Origin: Chromatiaceae bacterium
Lineage (GTDB): Bacteria > Pseudomonadota > Gammaproteobacteria > Chromatiales > Chromatiaceae
DNA length: 64,000 nt
NCBI GenBank assembly: GCA_019356535.1
Contig: CP037918.1
Coordinates: 496,001-560,000, forward strand
Reading direction: 5' to 3'
The position numbers were made by a program, and so were the translations under genes. The notes under the pieces were generated by a model. It ran no database searches, was not told the origin of the DNA, and was given only the letters and a program-made list of their open reading frames with translations. This document shows, in pieces, positions 1-10,263 of the stretch; position 1 is the first letter of the stretch; every line of letters starts with the position of its first letter.

Positions 1-56
1 AGCCGGCAGACGAGGCGCAGGCCTCGCTGGCCGGCAGCGGGACGGGTGAGATCTGA
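1..56 (+). CDS. ftsQ: Cell division protein FtsQ, C-terminal tail (partial)
   Basis: The first 56 bases carry an open frame (codons from base 3) ending in TGA at 54-56, overlapping the ftsA ATG by one base. The last residues read ...AGSGTGEI. The tail alone has no diagnostic motif. The call rests on gene order, since ftsQ directly precedes ftsA in nearly all gammaproteobacterial dcw clusters, and on the translational overlap. FtsQ is a bitopic inner-membrane divisome protein linking FtsA/FtsZ to the periplasmic septal synthesis proteins. Confidence 0.6.
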   Translation, partial: PADEAQASLAGSGTGEI

Positions 57-1291
57 TGGTCAAGAAGACGGACAGGAACATTATCGTCGGCCTTGATATC
101 GGCACCTCCAAGGTGGTGGCGATCGTTGGCGAGGTGAAAGACGACAACAGCATCGAGATCATCGGGCTGGGCTCGCACCCTTCGCGAGGTCTGAAGAAGG
201 GCGTGGTGGTGAACATCGAGTCTACGGTGCAGTCCATTCAGCGCGCGGTCGAGGAGGCCGAGCTGATGGCCTCGGTGGAGATCGACTCGGTCTATGCGGG
301 CATTGCGGGGAGCCACGTATCGAGCCTCAACTCGCACGGCATCGTGGCGATCAAGGACGGCGAGGTGACCCATGCTGATGTCGAGCGGGTGATCGATGCC
401 GCGCGCGCGGTGCCCATCCCGGCCGACCAGAAGATCCTGCACATCCTTCCTCAGGAATTCATCATCGACAATCAGGAAGGCATCCATGATCCGGTCGGTA
501 TGTCGGGTGTGCGCCTGGAGGCGCGCGTGCACATGGTTACCGGTTCGGTCAGCGCGGCGCAGAACATCATCAAGTGCGTGCGCCGCTGTGGCCTCGAGGT
601 CGAGGACCTGATTCTCGAACAGCTTGCCTCCAGCTACTCGGTGCTGGAGGAAGACGAGAAGGATCTGGGGGTCTGCCTGGTTGATATCGGTGGCGGGACC
701 ACCGATATCGCGGTGTTCACCGGTGGTGCCATTCGCCATACCGGGGTGATCCCCATCGCTGGCGACCAGGTCACCAACGACATCGCGGTGGCCCTGCGCA
801 CGCCTACCCAGCATGCCGAGGAGATCAAGCTCAAGTACGCCTGTGCGCTCACTCAGCTGGCCAGCCCGGAGGAGACCATCGAGGTGCCCAGTATCGGGGA
901 CCGGCCGCCGCGCAGGCTTTCGCGTCAGACTCTGGCCGAAGTGGTCGAGCCGCGCTACGAGGAGCTACTCACCCTGATCCAGGCCGAGCTGCGGCGTTCG
1001 GGTTTCGAGGACCTGGTCGCCGGTGGTGTGGTGATGACCGGGGGAAGTTCCAAGATGGAAGGCGTGATCGATCTGGCCGAAGAGGTGTTCCACATGCCGG
1101 TACGCCTGGGGATCCCCCAGTACGTCACTGGCCTGGATGATGTGATACGCAACCCCATCCACGCGACCGGGGTGGGTTTGTTGTTGTTCGGTCATCGCAA
1201 TCGCGCGGCACGGGTGCCCGAGATGGCGATGGGCGGAGGTTTCAAGTCGGTCTGGAACCGCATGAAGAGCTGGTTCCAGGGCAATTTCTGA
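56..1291 (+). CDS. ftsA: Cell division protein FtsA
   Basis: This 411-residue actin-fold ATPase tethers FtsZ filaments to the inner membrane and recruits later divisome proteins. The phosphate-1 motif GLDIGTSK lies near residue 12 and the phosphate-2 motif DIGGGTTDIAVF near residue 211. The SHS2/1C region lies between them, and GGVVMTGGSS appears near residue 322. The C-terminus (FKSVWNRMKSWFQGNF) is an amphipathic membrane-targeting helix. The length is normal for the family. The start codon overlaps the ftsQ stop, and ftsZ follows after 65 bases, the conserved order. Confidence 0.97.
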   Translation: MVKKTDRNIIVGLDIGTSKVVAIVGEVKDDNSIEIIGLGSHPSRGLKKGVVVNIESTVQSIQRAVEEAELMASVEIDSVYAGIAGSHVSSLNSHGIVAIKDGEVTHADVERVIDAARAVPIPADQKILHILPQEFIIDNQEGIHDPVGMSGVRLEARVHMVTGSVSAAQNIIKCVRRCGLEVEDLILEQLASSYSVLEEDEKDLGVCLVDIGGGTTDIAVFTGGAIRHTGVIPIAGDQVTNDIAVALRTPTQHAEEIKLKYACALTQLASPEETIEVPSIGDRPPRRLSRQTLAEVVEPRYEELLTLIQAELRRSGFEDLVAGGVVMTGGSSKMEGVIDLAEEVFHMPVRLGIPQYVTGLDDVIRNPIHATGVGLLLFGHRNRAARVPEMAMGGGFKSVWNRMKSWFQGNF

Positions 1292-1356
1292 TGGCGTTCC
1301 CGGGTTGGGGCGTCAGGTGTTTCGATTCAGCGGGATGACGTTCGGAGGACGAGAGT

Positions 1357-2547
1357 ATGTTTGAACTGATGGATGTGGACAGCCAGAGTGCGGTCATCAA
1401 GGTGATCGGGGTTGGTGGCGGCGGCGGCAACGCGGTCAACCACATGCTGCGATCCAATATCGAGGGCGTGGAGTTCATCTGCGCCAACACCGATGCGCAG
1501 GCGCTCAACAGCACCGAGGTGCGCACCGCCTTGCAACTCGGCTCCAATGTGACCCGCGGCCTGGGGGCCGGGGCCAACCCGGAGCGTGGTTACGAGGCGG
1601 CCATGGAGGATCGGGATCGTATCGCCGAGGCGCTGGACGGCGCGGATATGGTGTTCATCACTGCCGGTATGGGCGGCGGTACGGGGACCGGGGCGGCTCC
1701 GGTGGTGGCCGAGGTGGCCAAGGAGCTGGGCATCCTTACCGTAGCGGTGGTCACCAAGCCCTTCGCTTTCGAGGGGCCCAAGCGCATGAAGATCGCCGAG
1801 GCTGGTATCACCGCCCTCACTGAGCATGTCGATTCACTGATCACCATTCCCAACGAGAAGCTGGTCTCAGTGCTGGGCAAGGGTGTCACCCTGGTGGATG
1901 CCTTCAAGGCGGCCAACGACGTGCTGCTCAATGCCGTGCAGGGCATCGCCGAGCTGATCACCAAGCCGGGCCTGATCAACGTGGACTTTGCTGACGTGCG
2001 CACCGTGATGTCCGAGATGGGCGTGGCCATGATGGGCACTGGTCGGGCTTCTGGCGAGGACCGGGCGCGCGAGGCGGCCGAGCTGGCGATTCGCAGCCCG
2101 TTGCTGGAGGACATCAACCTCTCCGGCGCGCGTGGCCTGCTGGTGAACATCACTGCCGGCATGGACATGTCGTTGGGCGAGTTCGACGAGGTGGGCAGCA
2201 CCATCCGCGAGTTCGCGCGTGACGACGCCACCGTGGTGGTCGGCACCGTGCTCGATCCCGACATGGTGGACGAGATCCGTGTCACCGTGGTGGCTACTGG
2301 TCTGGGCGCCGAGGAAACTGTCGTGGAGCCCGCGCCGCAGCCGGTCGATCTGCAACCGGTTCGCGTGGCCAACGGTGAGCCGATGGTCGAGCCGGTCGCC
2401 AGTTCGCCGGACGACTATGCTGGCTTGGACGTGCCTACGGCGGTGCGACGTCAGGCCGAGAGTCGCAAGGGATACGTCGATGCCGCCACACGGCAGGACA
2501 TGGAGTACCTCGACATCCCGGCGTTTCTGCGACGCCAGGCAGACTGA
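1357..2547 (+). CDS. ftsZ: Cell division protein FtsZ
   Basis: FtsZ is the tubulin-like GTPase that forms the Z ring; this one is 396 residues. The GTP-binding signature [11 protein letters not shown] is near residue 107. The T7 catalytic loop is visible as [12 protein letters not shown] near residue 203. A variable linker follows, then the conserved C-terminal peptide [11 protein letters not shown], the docking site for FtsA, ZipA and ZapD; zapD is also in this window. A strong ribosome site (GGAGGA) precedes the ATG. Nothing is unusual in length or motifs. Confidence 0.98.
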   Translation: MFELMDVDSQSAVIKVIGVGGGGGNAVNHMLRSNIEGVEFICANTDAQALNSTEVRTALQLGSNVTRGLGAGANPERGYEAAMEDRDRIAEALDGADMVFITAGMGGGTGTGAAPVVAEVAKELGILTVAVVTKPFAFEGPKRMKIAEAGITALTEHVDSLITIPNEKLVSVLGKGVTLVDAFKAANDVLLNAVQGIAELITKPGLINVDFADVRTVMSEMGVAMMGTGRASGEDRAREAAELAIRSPLLEDINLSGARGLLVNITAGMDMSLGEFDEVGSTIREFARDDATVVVGTVLDPDMVDEIRVTVVATGLGAEETVVEPAPQPVDLQPVRVANGEPMVEPVASSPDDYAGLDVPTAVRRQAESRKGYVDAATRQDMEYLDIPAFLRRQAD

Positions 2548-2603
2548 AAATGGGTGCAAGATCCCGGAATTAGGCGCAATCTTGCTTGAATGCCGGAAAA
2601 AAA

Positions 2604-2632
2604 TTGCCGACAATGCGGAAATTCCCTATGTG
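2604..2632 (+). promoter_or_regulatory. Possible sigma-70 promoter upstream of lpxC
   Basis: TTGCCG (2604-2609) and TATGTG (2627-2632) are separated by 17 bases in the 168-base gap before lpxC. The hexamers are imperfect. A dedicated lpxC promoter in the ftsZ-lpxC gap is known in other gammaproteobacteria, which gives modest support. Confidence 0.35.
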
Positions 2633-2715
2633 GTACCGGGACCGGCGGCATGGATGCGTTTTGTTAACAGGGGGCACAACGGGTTCCCGCGGATCTCTCG
2701 AGGAGCAACGGCGTC

Positions 2716-3627
2716 ATGATCAGGCAGCGCACGCTGAAAAACGTCATCCGGGCGACCGGTGTGGGTCTGCATACGGGCGAGAAGGTATACCTTACCCTGC
2801 GCCCGGCGGCCCCGGACACGGGTATCGTCTTTCAGCGCGTCGATCTGCCGCAGCCTGTCGAGATCCCGGCGCGTGCCGAATACGTCGGCGACACTCGGTT
2901 GTCCACCACCCTCGAACGAGATGGCGTCCGCATCTCCACGGTGGAGCATCTGCTCTCGGCCTTTGCCGGCTTGGGCGTGGACAATGCCTACGTGGACGTC
3001 AGCGCCCCCGAGGTGCCTATCATGGACGGCAGTGCCGGACCTTTCGTGTTCCTGATCCAGTCGGCTGGTGTCGAGGAACAGAATGCCCCCAAGCGCTACA
3101 TCCGTATCCTTGAGCCGGTGGAGGTCCGCGATGGCGACAAGCTGGCGCGTTTTGAGCCCTTCGAGGGGTTCAAAGTGCGTTTCGCCATCGACTTCGATCA
3201 TCCCGCCATCGACGGGCGGGCCTGTGAGGCCGAGATGGACTTCTCTTCGACCTCGTTCGTCAAGGAAGTCAGCCGCGCACGGACGTTCGGTTTCCTGCGC
3301 GACATCGAGACGCTGCGCGAGAACGGGCTGGCCCTTGGCGGCAGCATGGAGAACGCCATCGTGGTGGACGATTTCCGCGTGCTCAACGAAGACGGTCTGC
3401 GCTACCAGGACGAATTCGTCAAGCACAAGATCCTGGATGCCATCGGCGATCTCTACCTGCTGGGGCACAGCCTGATCGGCGCCTTCACCGGTTACAAGTC
3501 GGGGCACGCGCTGAACAATCGGTTGCTCAAGGCGCTGATGGCCCGGCAGGACGCCTGGGAGGAAGTGACCTTCGAGAACGAGGATGCGGCCCCCATCTCC
3601 TACATGAAACCGATCCAGGTTTCCTGA
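2716..3627 (+). CDS. lpxC: UDP-3-O-acyl-N-acetylglucosamine deacetylase LpxC
   Basis: LpxC is the zinc amidase of the committed step of lipid A synthesis. The 303-residue protein shows the first zinc histidine in TVEHLLSA (residue 78). The second metal site is HKILDAIGD near residue 237, giving His and Asp ligands. [19 protein letters not shown] contains the later catalytic histidine region. The length matches the family. It follows ftsZ as in Pseudomonas and E. coli and converges on the dciA-like gene, with only six bases between stop codons. Confidence 0.97.
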   Translation: MIRQRTLKNVIRATGVGLHTGEKVYLTLRPAAPDTGIVFQRVDLPQPVEIPARAEYVGDTRLSTTLERDGVRISTVEHLLSAFAGLGVDNAYVDVSAPEVPIMDGSAGPFVFLIQSAGVEEQNAPKRYIRILEPVEVRDGDKLARFEPFEGFKVRFAIDFDHPAIDGRACEAEMDFSSTSFVKEVSRARTFGFLRDIETLRENGLALGGSMENAIVVDDFRVLNEDGLRYQDEFVKHKILDAIGDLYLLGHSLIGAFTGYKSGHALNNRLLKALMARQDAWEEVTFENEDAAPISYMKPIQVS

Positions 3628-3633
3628 TCCCGG

Positions 3634-4083
3634 TCACTCTTTTTCGCTCAGGGTCTTGGCGAGCCGCCGCAGGGCGTGGCAGAGTTTCTCGTCCTCGACA
3701 GAGCGGGCCGCCTGCTCCAGGTGTTCCGCGGCACGCGGTGAGTGATGCAGCTGGAACCGGCGCCGGTTGGTGCGCGAGGCGCGGGCCGGGGTTGCGACCC
3801 GGGTGCGGACGCGGATGTTGGCCAGCCCCGGGTGTCGGGTGCGCAGTCCACTGAGCAGGCCAGGGACGTGGTAGCGTAGCCGGGCGCCCCAGACCGGCGA
3901 ATCGACCTGCAAGTGCAGGACGTTACCGCTCAGCGTGGCACTGGTACAATGCGTCGCTAGGTCGGAGGGCAGTGCGTCGCGTACCTGTGCCAGCAGGTCC
4001 CGATGCAGGCGGCTGCGTGCGATCAAGGTGGCCAGCTGCGGCTGTTGCAGGATGGCGGCAATACGGCGCGGTTTCGCTCTCAT
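3634..4083 (-). CDS. dciA: DciA-like DUF721 protein (probable helicase-loading factor)
   Basis: A 149-residue basic protein starting MRAKPRRIAAIL, with the DUF721 core (LHRDLLAQVRDALPSDLATHC, then LHLQVDSPVWGARLRYHVP) and a basic, disordered C-terminal half. DUF721 members of the DciA group load the replicative helicase DnaB in bacteria lacking DnaC. The location between lpxC and an M23 gene upstream of secA matches Pseudomonas. The ATG at 4083 is chosen because conserved sequence begins right after it. It is divergent from the M23 gene, 102 bases away. Family placement is confident; the function comes from homologues. Confidence 0.8.
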   Translation of the reverse strand: MRAKPRRIAAILQQPQLATLIARSRLHRDLLAQVRDALPSDLATHCTSATLSGNVLHLQVDSPVWGARLRYHVPGLLSGLRTRHPGLANIRVRTRVATPARASRTNRRRFQLHHSPRAAEHLEQAARSVEDEKLCHALRRLAKTLSEKE

Positions 4084-4185
4084 GGCAGAGATGTCCCGGG
4101 CAAGTGAGTGGCGCCGCCTCGAGGCGGCGATAAAGATCCCTCGACAGAGGCCAGACACCCTGCGGGTAGGGAGCCTGTCAGAAAC

Positions 4186-5109
4186 ATGAACATTATCCTG
4201 CTTTCGAGCTTTTGCAAGAAGAAGGGTAGCATCGACATCTGTGTGCCCAGTGCCCTGCGCTGGCTGGTGCCGGGTGTGGCGCTGTTCTCGGCCTTGCTCG
4301 TATGGGCAGGTTACGAGCTGGGAAGCTGGCACACGGAGAAGACCCGCAGCGCTTCTGCCATGGCTCAGCTGCGGCAACTGGTGAACCGCGAACGCGAGCA
4401 GCTGGAAATCGCACGCTCGGAGCAGCGGGCACACCTCGACGCTCTGGCTCTGCGCGTGGCACGCCTGCAGGCGCACCTTATGCGTCTCGATGCCCTGGGT
4501 GAACGCCTGGTCGGTCTGGGCAAGCTCGACGGCAAGGAGTTCGACTTCTCGGCCGAGCCTGCCCAGGGTGGCTTGGAAGACGAGCAGGCGGCATCGCCGG
4601 ATACTGCTGACATCCTCGAGACTATGCAGCGCATCGAGCGCATGCTGGCTGACCGTGAGGACAAGCTGCGCATGCTCGAGGAACAACTGGCCAACCGTGA
4701 ACTGATCCACGAGACCTCGCTGTCCGGTCGCCCCATTGACAAGGGTTGGATCTCATCCACCTTCGGCCGCCGCACCGACCCCATCACCGGTAAGAAGGCC
4801 TGGCATCACGGGCTGGACTTCGCCGGCAAGGAGGGCGAACCGGTGCATGCGGTGGCCGCTGGTGTGGTGGTGCGAGTCGATCGCGAAAAGGGTTATGGCA
4901 ACGTGGTGGAGATCCGCCACCCGGACGGCTACACCACCATCTACGGTCACAATAAGAAGAATCTGGTCTCCGAGGGTGATGTGGTGGCCAAGGGACAGGT
5001 CATTGCTCTGCTCGGCAACACGGGACGTTCCACCGGGCCGCACGTGCATTTCGAGGTGCGTCGCCAGGGGCGACAGGTTGATCCCAAGCGTTACATCCGC
5101 GCCCCCTGA
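4186..5109 (+). CDS. Membrane-anchored LytM/M23 peptidase-family protein
   Basis: The 307-residue protein has one N-terminal membrane segment (about residues 20-45, ALRWLVPGVALFSALLVWAG). A long coiled coil rich in Arg/Glu/Leu (about 50-170) follows, then a C-terminal LytM domain. The domain keeps the zinc/catalytic pattern: HHGLDFAGKEG (H..D), GYGNVVEIRHPDG, TTIYGHN and GPHVHFEV (HxH). It probably acts in the periplasm as a peptidoglycan endopeptidase or amidase activator. The ATG at 4186 is preferred over in-frame upstream codons, which encode non-conserved sequence. It lies upstream of secA, as in Pseudomonas. Confidence 0.85.
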   Translation: MNIILLSSFCKKKGSIDICVPSALRWLVPGVALFSALLVWAGYELGSWHTEKTRSASAMAQLRQLVNREREQLEIARSEQRAHLDALALRVARLQAHLMRLDALGERLVGLGKLDGKEFDFSAEPAQGGLEDEQAASPDTADILETMQRIERMLADREDKLRMLEEQLANRELIHETSLSGRPIDKGWISSTFGRRTDPITGKKAWHHGLDFAGKEGEPVHAVAAGVVVRVDREKGYGNVVEIRHPDGYTTIYGHNKKNLVSEGDVVAKGQVIALLGNTGRSTGPHVHFEVRRQGRQVDPKRYIRAP

Positions 5110-5221
5110 GTCTTCCCCTCCGTCTGTTTCTTGCGCCCGCCCGCGTAGCGGCGCACTCGCTTCCCCCGGGTTATCATTCGCCCTGTCCGGGCTGTGGATG
5201 GCCAACGACAAAGGCTGAATC

Positions 5222-8032
5222 ATGTTCAACAAGGTATTGAAAAAGGTGTTTGGCAGCCGTAACGACCGGCTGATCAAGCGCATGCAGAAGACGGTGGCGC
5301 AGATCAATGCGCTGGAGGAGGAGATCGCGGCGCTCGATGATGCGGCGCTGCGTGGCAAGACCGACGAATTTCGTGAGCGGCTGGAGAAGGGCGAGACCCT
5401 GGACGAGCTGCTGCCGGAGGCTTTCGCGGTGGTGCGAGAGGCCGGCCGCCGGGTGTTGGGTATGCGCCATTTCGATGTGCAGCTCATCGGCGGCATGGTG
5501 TTGCACCAGGGCAAGATCGCCGAGATGCGCACCGGCGAGGGTAAGACCCTCGTCGCCACTCTGGCGGCCTATCTGAATGCTCTCTCGGGCAAGGGTGTGC
5601 ACGTGGTCACGGTCAACGACTACCTGGCGCGCCGCGATGCCGAATGGATGGGCCGGTTGTATCACTTCCTGGGATTGAGTACCGGGGTGATCAACTCCTC
5701 GGGCGGGCAGGGGCCGGATTCCGCGTCCTACCTGTTCGACCCTGAGTGGGATGAGCAGCAGGGCGGCCATCGGCATCTGCGGCCGGTCAGTCGCCGCCAG
5801 GCCTACGATGCCGATATCACCTACGGCACCAACAACGAGTATGGCTTCGACTATCTGCGTGACAACATGGCCTTCTCCGCCGACCAGCGGGTGCAACGGC
5901 GCAACTACGCGATCGTCGACGAGGTGGATTCCATCCTCATCGACGAGGCCCGTACGCCGCTGATCATTTCCGGTCCGGCCGAGGACAGCTCGGAGCTGTA
6001 CATCAAGATCAACGCCATCCCACCGAAGCTCACCCGCCAGGAGCCGATCACCAATGAGGAGGGCAAGCCCGACTACGGTCCCGGTGACTACGCGGTGGAC
6101 GAGAAGGCGCGGCAGATCTTTCTCAGCGACCAGGGTCACGAGAAGGTCGAGCAGATGCTGGTGGAGATGGGCCTGCTGGACGAGAACGAGAGTCTCTACG
6201 ACCCGTCCAACATCATGCTCATGCACCACGTGATGGCGGCGCTGCGCGCGCATGCGCTGTTCCATAAGAACGTGGACTACATCGTGCGTGATGGCCAGGT
6301 GATCATCGTCGACGAGTTCACCGGCCGTACCATGCCGGGGCGGCGCTGGTCCGAGGGCTTGCACCAGGCAGTGGAGGCCAAGGAGGGGGTGCCCATCCAG
6401 CAGGAGAACCAGACGCTTGCCTCGATCACCTTCCAGAACTTCTTCCGCCTGTATGACAAGCTGGCCGGCATGACCGGTACCGCCGATACCGAGGCCTACG
6501 AATTCCAGCAGATCTACGGGCTCGAGGTGGTAGTCATCCCGCCCAACAAGCCGACCCAGCGGGTGGACCAGACCGACCTGGTGTATCTCACCCAGAAGGA
6601 GAAGTTCGCGGCCATCGTCGAGGACATCCGTGACTGCGTGCAGCGTGGCCAGCCGGTGTTGGTGGGTACTGCCTCGATCGAGGTTTCCGAGCTGGTCTCG
6701 AAGCTGCTCGAGAAGGAAGGCATTCCGCACCAGGTGCTCAATGCTAAGCAGCACGAGCGTGAAGCCCTGATCGTGGCCGAGGCGGGCCGTCCGGGCGCGG
6801 TTACCATCGCCACCAACATGGCCGGTCGCGGCACCGACATCGTGCTTGGCGGTAACCTCGAGGTGGAGCTTGCTCAGCTCGGGCCGGATGCCACCGAGGA
6901 GCAGATCGAGGCATTGAAGAAGGATTGGGAGGAACGTCACCGCAAGGTGCTCGAGGCCGGTGGTCTGCGTGTGATCGGCACCGAGCGCCACGAGTCGCGT
7001 CGTATCGACAACCAGCTGCGCGGGCGATCGGGTCGCCAGGGTGACCCGGGGTCCTCGCGCTTCTACCTGTCGCTGGAAGACAACCTGATGCGCATCTTCG
7101 CCTCTGAGCGCGTCTCGGCGCTGATGCAGAAGCTGGGCATGCAGGAAGGCGAGGCCATCGAACACCCCTGGGTGAACCGCGCCATCGAGAATGCCCAGCG
7201 CAAGGTCGAGGGGCGCAACTTCGACATCCGCAAGAACCTGCTCGAGTACGACAACGTCGCCAATGACCAGCGCAAGGTCATCTACCAGCAGCGCGACGAG
7301 CTGATGAACACCGAGGATATCTCGGAGCTGATCGCCTCGCTGCGCGAGGAGGTGCTGAACGTCATCATCGACCAGTACATCCCGCCGCAGAGCATCGAGG
7401 AGCAGTGGGACATCCCGGGGCTGGAAGGGGCGCTCAAGGAGCACTTCGATCTCGACCTGCCCATCCAGCAATGGCTGGACGAGGACGATGAGCTGCACGA
7501 GGAGACCCTGCGCCAGCGCATCCTCGATGCCCTGGTCGCAGCCTGGAAGGAAAAGGAAGACCAGATCGGGGCGGAGCAGATGCGGCGCCTCGAGAAGGAG
7601 GTGATGCTGTTTACCCTCGACTCGTACTGGAAGGAACACCTGGCCGCCATGGACTACCTGCGCCAGGGCATCCATCTTCGCGGCTATGCGCAGAAGGATC
7701 CCAAGCAGGAGTTCAAGCGCGAAGCCTTCGAGATGTTCCAGCGCATGCTGGCTTCGATAAAGCAGGAGGTGGTGGAGATCCTCAGCAAGCTGCAGATTCA
7801 GGAACCGCCGCCCATCCACGAGCCGGCAGTCGATCCCAATGCCTTCGAGTTTCGTCACGAGGAATTTACCGGGTTGGGCGAGCCGGAAGCCGAGGTTCCG
7901 GCACCAGGGGGCGGCGAAGAGGCGCCTGCGCAACAGCCCTTCGTGCGTGAGGGCCGCAAGGTCGGGCGTAACGAGCCTTGCCCCTGCGGTTCGGGCAAGA
8001 AATACAAGCATTGTCACGGTAAGCTGCAATAG
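5222..8032 (+). CDS. secA: Preprotein translocase ATPase SecA
   Basis: This 936-residue motor protein drives post-translational export through SecYEG. Visible features are Walker A MRTGEGKT near residue 102, the DEAD-like helicase segment ([17 protein letters not shown]), [12 protein letters not shown] in NBD2 and a C-terminal zinc finger [14 protein letters not shown] that binds SecB and phospholipid. An insertion of roughly 25 residues (starting [18 protein letters not shown]) sits before the conserved [19 protein letters not shown], compared with the E. coli protein as remembered. It is otherwise full length. Confidence 0.98.
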   Translation: MFNKVLKKVFGSRNDRLIKRMQKTVAQINALEEEIAALDDAALRGKTDEFRERLEKGETLDELLPEAFAVVREAGRRVLGMRHFDVQLIGGMVLHQGKIAEMRTGEGKTLVATLAAYLNALSGKGVHVVTVNDYLARRDAEWMGRLYHFLGLSTGVINSSGGQGPDSASYLFDPEWDEQQGGHRHLRPVSRRQAYDADITYGTNNEYGFDYLRDNMAFSADQRVQRRNYAIVDEVDSILIDEARTPLIISGPAEDSSELYIKINAIPPKLTRQEPITNEEGKPDYGPGDYAVDEKARQIFLSDQGHEKVEQMLVEMGLLDENESLYDPSNIMLMHHVMAALRAHALFHKNVDYIVRDGQVIIVDEFTGRTMPGRRWSEGLHQAVEAKEGVPIQQENQTLASITFQNFFRLYDKLAGMTGTADTEAYEFQQIYGLEVVVIPPNKPTQRVDQTDLVYLTQKEKFAAIVEDIRDCVQRGQPVLVGTASIEVSELVSKLLEKEGIPHQVLNAKQHEREALIVAEAGRPGAVTIATNMAGRGTDIVLGGNLEVELAQLGPDATEEQIEALKKDWEERHRKVLEAGGLRVIGTERHESRRIDNQLRGRSGRQGDPGSSRFYLSLEDNLMRIFASERVSALMQKLGMQEGEAIEHPWVNRAIENAQRKVEGRNFDIRKNLLEYDNVANDQRKVIYQQRDELMNTEDISELIASLREEVLNVIIDQYIPPQSIEEQWDIPGLEGALKEHFDLDLPIQQWLDEDDELHEETLRQRILDALVAAWKEKEDQIGAEQMRRLEKEVMLFTLDSYWKEHLAAMDYLRQGIHLRGYAQKDPKQEFKREAFEMFQRMLASIKQEVVEILSKLQIQEPPPIHEPAVDPNAFEFRHEEFTGLGEPEAEVPAPGGGEEAPAQQPFVREGRKVGRNEPCPCGSGKKYKHCHGKLQ

Positions 8033-8061
8033 GGGCAGCGGCAAGGTTGCTGCTCCCGCGG

Positions 8062-8122
8062 GTAGGAGGCTCGTCCCCGGGCCGAACGATTCCTGGGTTC
8101 GCGGCGGGGACGCCGCTCCCAC
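8062..8122. repeat. REP-like intergenic modules B then A
   Basis: Two short palindromic modules lie between secA and argJ. Module B at 8062-8087 begins GTAGGAGGCTCGTCC and ends GGGCCGAAC. Module A at 8097-8122 begins GTTCGCGGCGGGGACGCCGC and ends CTCCCAC. Near-identical modules occur at 33401-33426 (A) and 33495-33520 (B) in the opposite order. Each can fold into a hairpin. The pattern resembles dispersed REP-type sequences. Confidence 0.75.
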
Positions 8123-8137
8123 AAGAACAAGTAGCCG

Positions 8138-9328
8138 ATGATTACAGACAAGCCCCTCCCTGTTTCCGGTCTCCGCCTGGCTGCCACCGCCGCCGGCATC
8201 CGCTACCAGGACCGGCCCGACCTGTGCCTGATGGAACTGGCCGAGGGCAGTGTCACCGCGGCGGTGTTCACGCGCAATCGTTTCTGCGCCGCGCCGGTGA
8301 TCGTGGCGCGCGAGCACCTGGCCAAGGATGCGCCGCGCTACCTGCTGATCAATGCCGGCAATGCCAATGCCGGCACTGGGGACGAGGGTCTGCGCGCGGC
8401 GCGTGAGACCTGTCGCGCGGTGGCCGCCATGGCCGGTTGCGCCATGAGCCAGGTGCTGCCCTTCTCCACCGGGGTGATCGGGGAGGACCTGCCGCTCACT
8501 CCCTTCCAGCACGCTGTGCCGGGGCTGGTGCAGGACCTGCGCGAGGACGCCTGGAACGAGGCCGCGCGCGCCATCATGACCACCGACACCCGCCCCAAGT
8601 GCCGGAGCACCGTGGTCGAGTTGAGCGCTGGGCCGGTGGTGATCACTGGCATCGCCAAGGGCTCGGGCATGATCCGCCCCGACATGGCGACCATGCTGGC
8701 CTATGTGGCGACCGATGCGCGTATTGCACGTGACGATCTGCAGGCGATGCTGGAGACGGCGGTGCGTGGGTCTTTCAACAGCATCACCGTTGACGGCGAC
8801 ACCTCGACCAATGACGCCTGCGTACTGGTCGCTACGGGTGCCTCCGGCGTGGTGCCCGCGGGCGAGGACCGGGCCCGCTTCGAGCAGGCGCTCGGCGCGG
8901 TCTGTTTCAACCTGGCGCGCGAGATCGTGCGTGACGGCGAGGGTGCTACCCGGACGGTAGACATCGAGGTGAGCGGCGCGTCATCGGCCGAGGACGCGCG
9001 TGCGGTGGCCTATACCGTGGCCGAGTCACCGCTGGTCAAGACGGCGCTGTTCGCTGGCGATCCCAACTGGGGGCGCATTCTTGCCGCGGTGGGGCGTGCC
9101 GGGGTGGCGCTGGACATCGCGGCAGTGCGCATCTGGCTGGGGGACGTGCTGATCGTCAGCAATGGCGGGCGCGACCCCGGTTATCGCGAGGCCGACGGTG
9201 CCCGGGTGATGGCCGAGAAGGAATATGCCATCCGCATCGATCTGGGGCAGGGTGAGGCCGAGGCGCGGGTGATGACCTGCGACCTGTCCTACGATTACGT
9301 CAAGATCAACGCCGAATACCGCTCCTGA
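8138..9328 (+). CDS. argJ: Bifunctional ornithine acetyltransferase / N-acetylglutamate synthase ArgJ
   Basis: ArgJ transfers the acetyl group from N-acetylornithine to glutamate, giving the cyclic arginine pathway. The 396-residue proenzyme contains the self-cleavage motif KGSGMIRPDMATML, in which the Thr becomes the N-terminal nucleophile of the beta chain. It also has VDGDTSTNDACVLVATG and GDPNWGRILAAVGRAG. The length fits the family. The gene follows secA and its stop overlaps the start of the Nudix-ThiE gene by one base (TGATG), the same arrangement as in Pseudomonas. Confidence 0.96.
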   Translation: MITDKPLPVSGLRLAATAAGIRYQDRPDLCLMELAEGSVTAAVFTRNRFCAAPVIVAREHLAKDAPRYLLINAGNANAGTGDEGLRAARETCRAVAAMAGCAMSQVLPFSTGVIGEDLPLTPFQHAVPGLVQDLREDAWNEAARAIMTTDTRPKCRSTVVELSAGPVVITGIAKGSGMIRPDMATMLAYVATDARIARDDLQAMLETAVRGSFNSITVDGDTSTNDACVLVATGASGVVPAGEDRARFEQALGAVCFNLAREIVRDGEGATRTVDIEVSGASSAEDARAVAYTVAESPLVKTALFAGDPNWGRILAAVGRAGVALDIAAVRIWLGDVLIVSNGGRDPGYREADGARVMAEKEYAIRIDLGQGEAEARVMTCDLSYDYVKINAEYRS

Positions 9329-10263
9329 TGACCGCAACCGTGCACGTAGCCGCTGGCGCCCTGATCGATGATCGAGGGCGGGTGCTGCTGGCGCGGCGGC
9401 ACGATCACGCCCACCAGGGCGGGCTCTGGGAATTTCCTGGCGGCAAGTGCGAGACAGGGGAGACGCCGCAGACTGCGCTGGTGCGCGAGCTGTGCGAAGA
9501 ACTGGGTATCGATGTGGCGGCCTGTCGGCCGCTGATCCGGGTTGCGCATGATTACGGCGATCGCCGGGTGGTGTTGCACGTCTTCCGCGTCGAGGACTGG
9601 GAAGGCGAGCCGCACGGTCTGGAGGGGCAGCCGCTGGAATGGGTGGCGCCCGACGCGCTCCTGGACTATCCCATGCCGGCAGCCGATCGGCCCGTGGTCA
9701 GCGCCCTGCGTCTGCCCGATACCTGCCTGATCACCCGGCCCGAGGGCGACGAGCCCGAATCGGTGCTGGCCCATCTCGAACACGGCCTGGCCGCGGGCGT
9801 CCGCCTGGTGCAGTTCCGGGTGTTCGGGCTTGGCGAGGATGGACGGCGGCGGCTGTTCGATCAGGTGCGCGTGCGTTGCCGCGAGGCCGACGCCCTGTTG
9901 TTGTGCAATTCGGCCATGGGGATCGACGGTGCCGAGGCGGATGGCCTGCACCTGAGCGTGCGTGACCTGCACCGCTTGCACGAACGGCCTGCGGGGCTGC
10001 GCTGGCTGGCGGCCTCCTGTCATTCGCTCGACGATCTGCGTCGTGCCGAGGCACTGGGCGCGGATTTCGCGCTGCTCTCGCCGGTGTTGCCCACGCCCAG
10101 CCACCCGGATGCCGCGCCGCTGGGATGGACGGATTTCGCGCAGGCGGTCGAGGCGGTCGACCTGCCGATTTACGCGCTGGGCGGCATGCATCCCGACCTG
10201 CTTGAGATTGCCTGGCGTCACGGTGCCCAGGGCATCGCCGGCATCCGGGGGGTCGTGCCGTGA
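9328..10263 (+). CDS. Nudix hydrolase (MutT-like) fused to ThiE/TenI-like domain
   Basis: The N-terminal half (about residues 1-130) is a Nudix domain with the box GGKCETGETPQTALVRELCEELGI, typical of MutT 8-oxo-dGTP pyrophosphatase. The C-terminal half (about 130-311) resembles thiamine-phosphate synthase/TenI barrels (FALLSPVLPTPSHPDA, IYALGGM). This two-domain arrangement is common in gammaproteobacteria next to argJ. The thiamine-synthase motifs are degenerate, so the second half may be non-catalytic or have another substrate. Translation is probably coupled to argJ. Confidence 0.88.
   Translation: MTATVHVAAGALIDDRGRVLLARRHDHAHQGGLWEFPGGKCETGETPQTALVRELCEELGIDVAACRPLIRVAHDYGDRRVVLHVFRVEDWEGEPHGLEGQPLEWVAPDALLDYPMPAADRPVVSALRLPDTCLITRPEGDEPESVLAHLEHGLAAGVRLVQFRVFGLGEDGRRRLFDQVRVRCREADALLLCNSAMGIDGAEADGLHLSVRDLHRLHERPAGLRWLAASCHSLDDLRRAEALGADFALLSPVLPTPSHPDAAPLGWTDFAQAVEAVDLPIYALGGMHPDLLEIAWRHGAQGIAGIRGVVP

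Noticed and set aside
5174..8512. An open frame of over 1100 codons antisense to secA
   Set aside because: It lies wholly opposite a full-length SecA plus part of argJ, has low-complexity His/Leu/Asp-rich composition typical of GC-rich shadow frames, and shows no domain.
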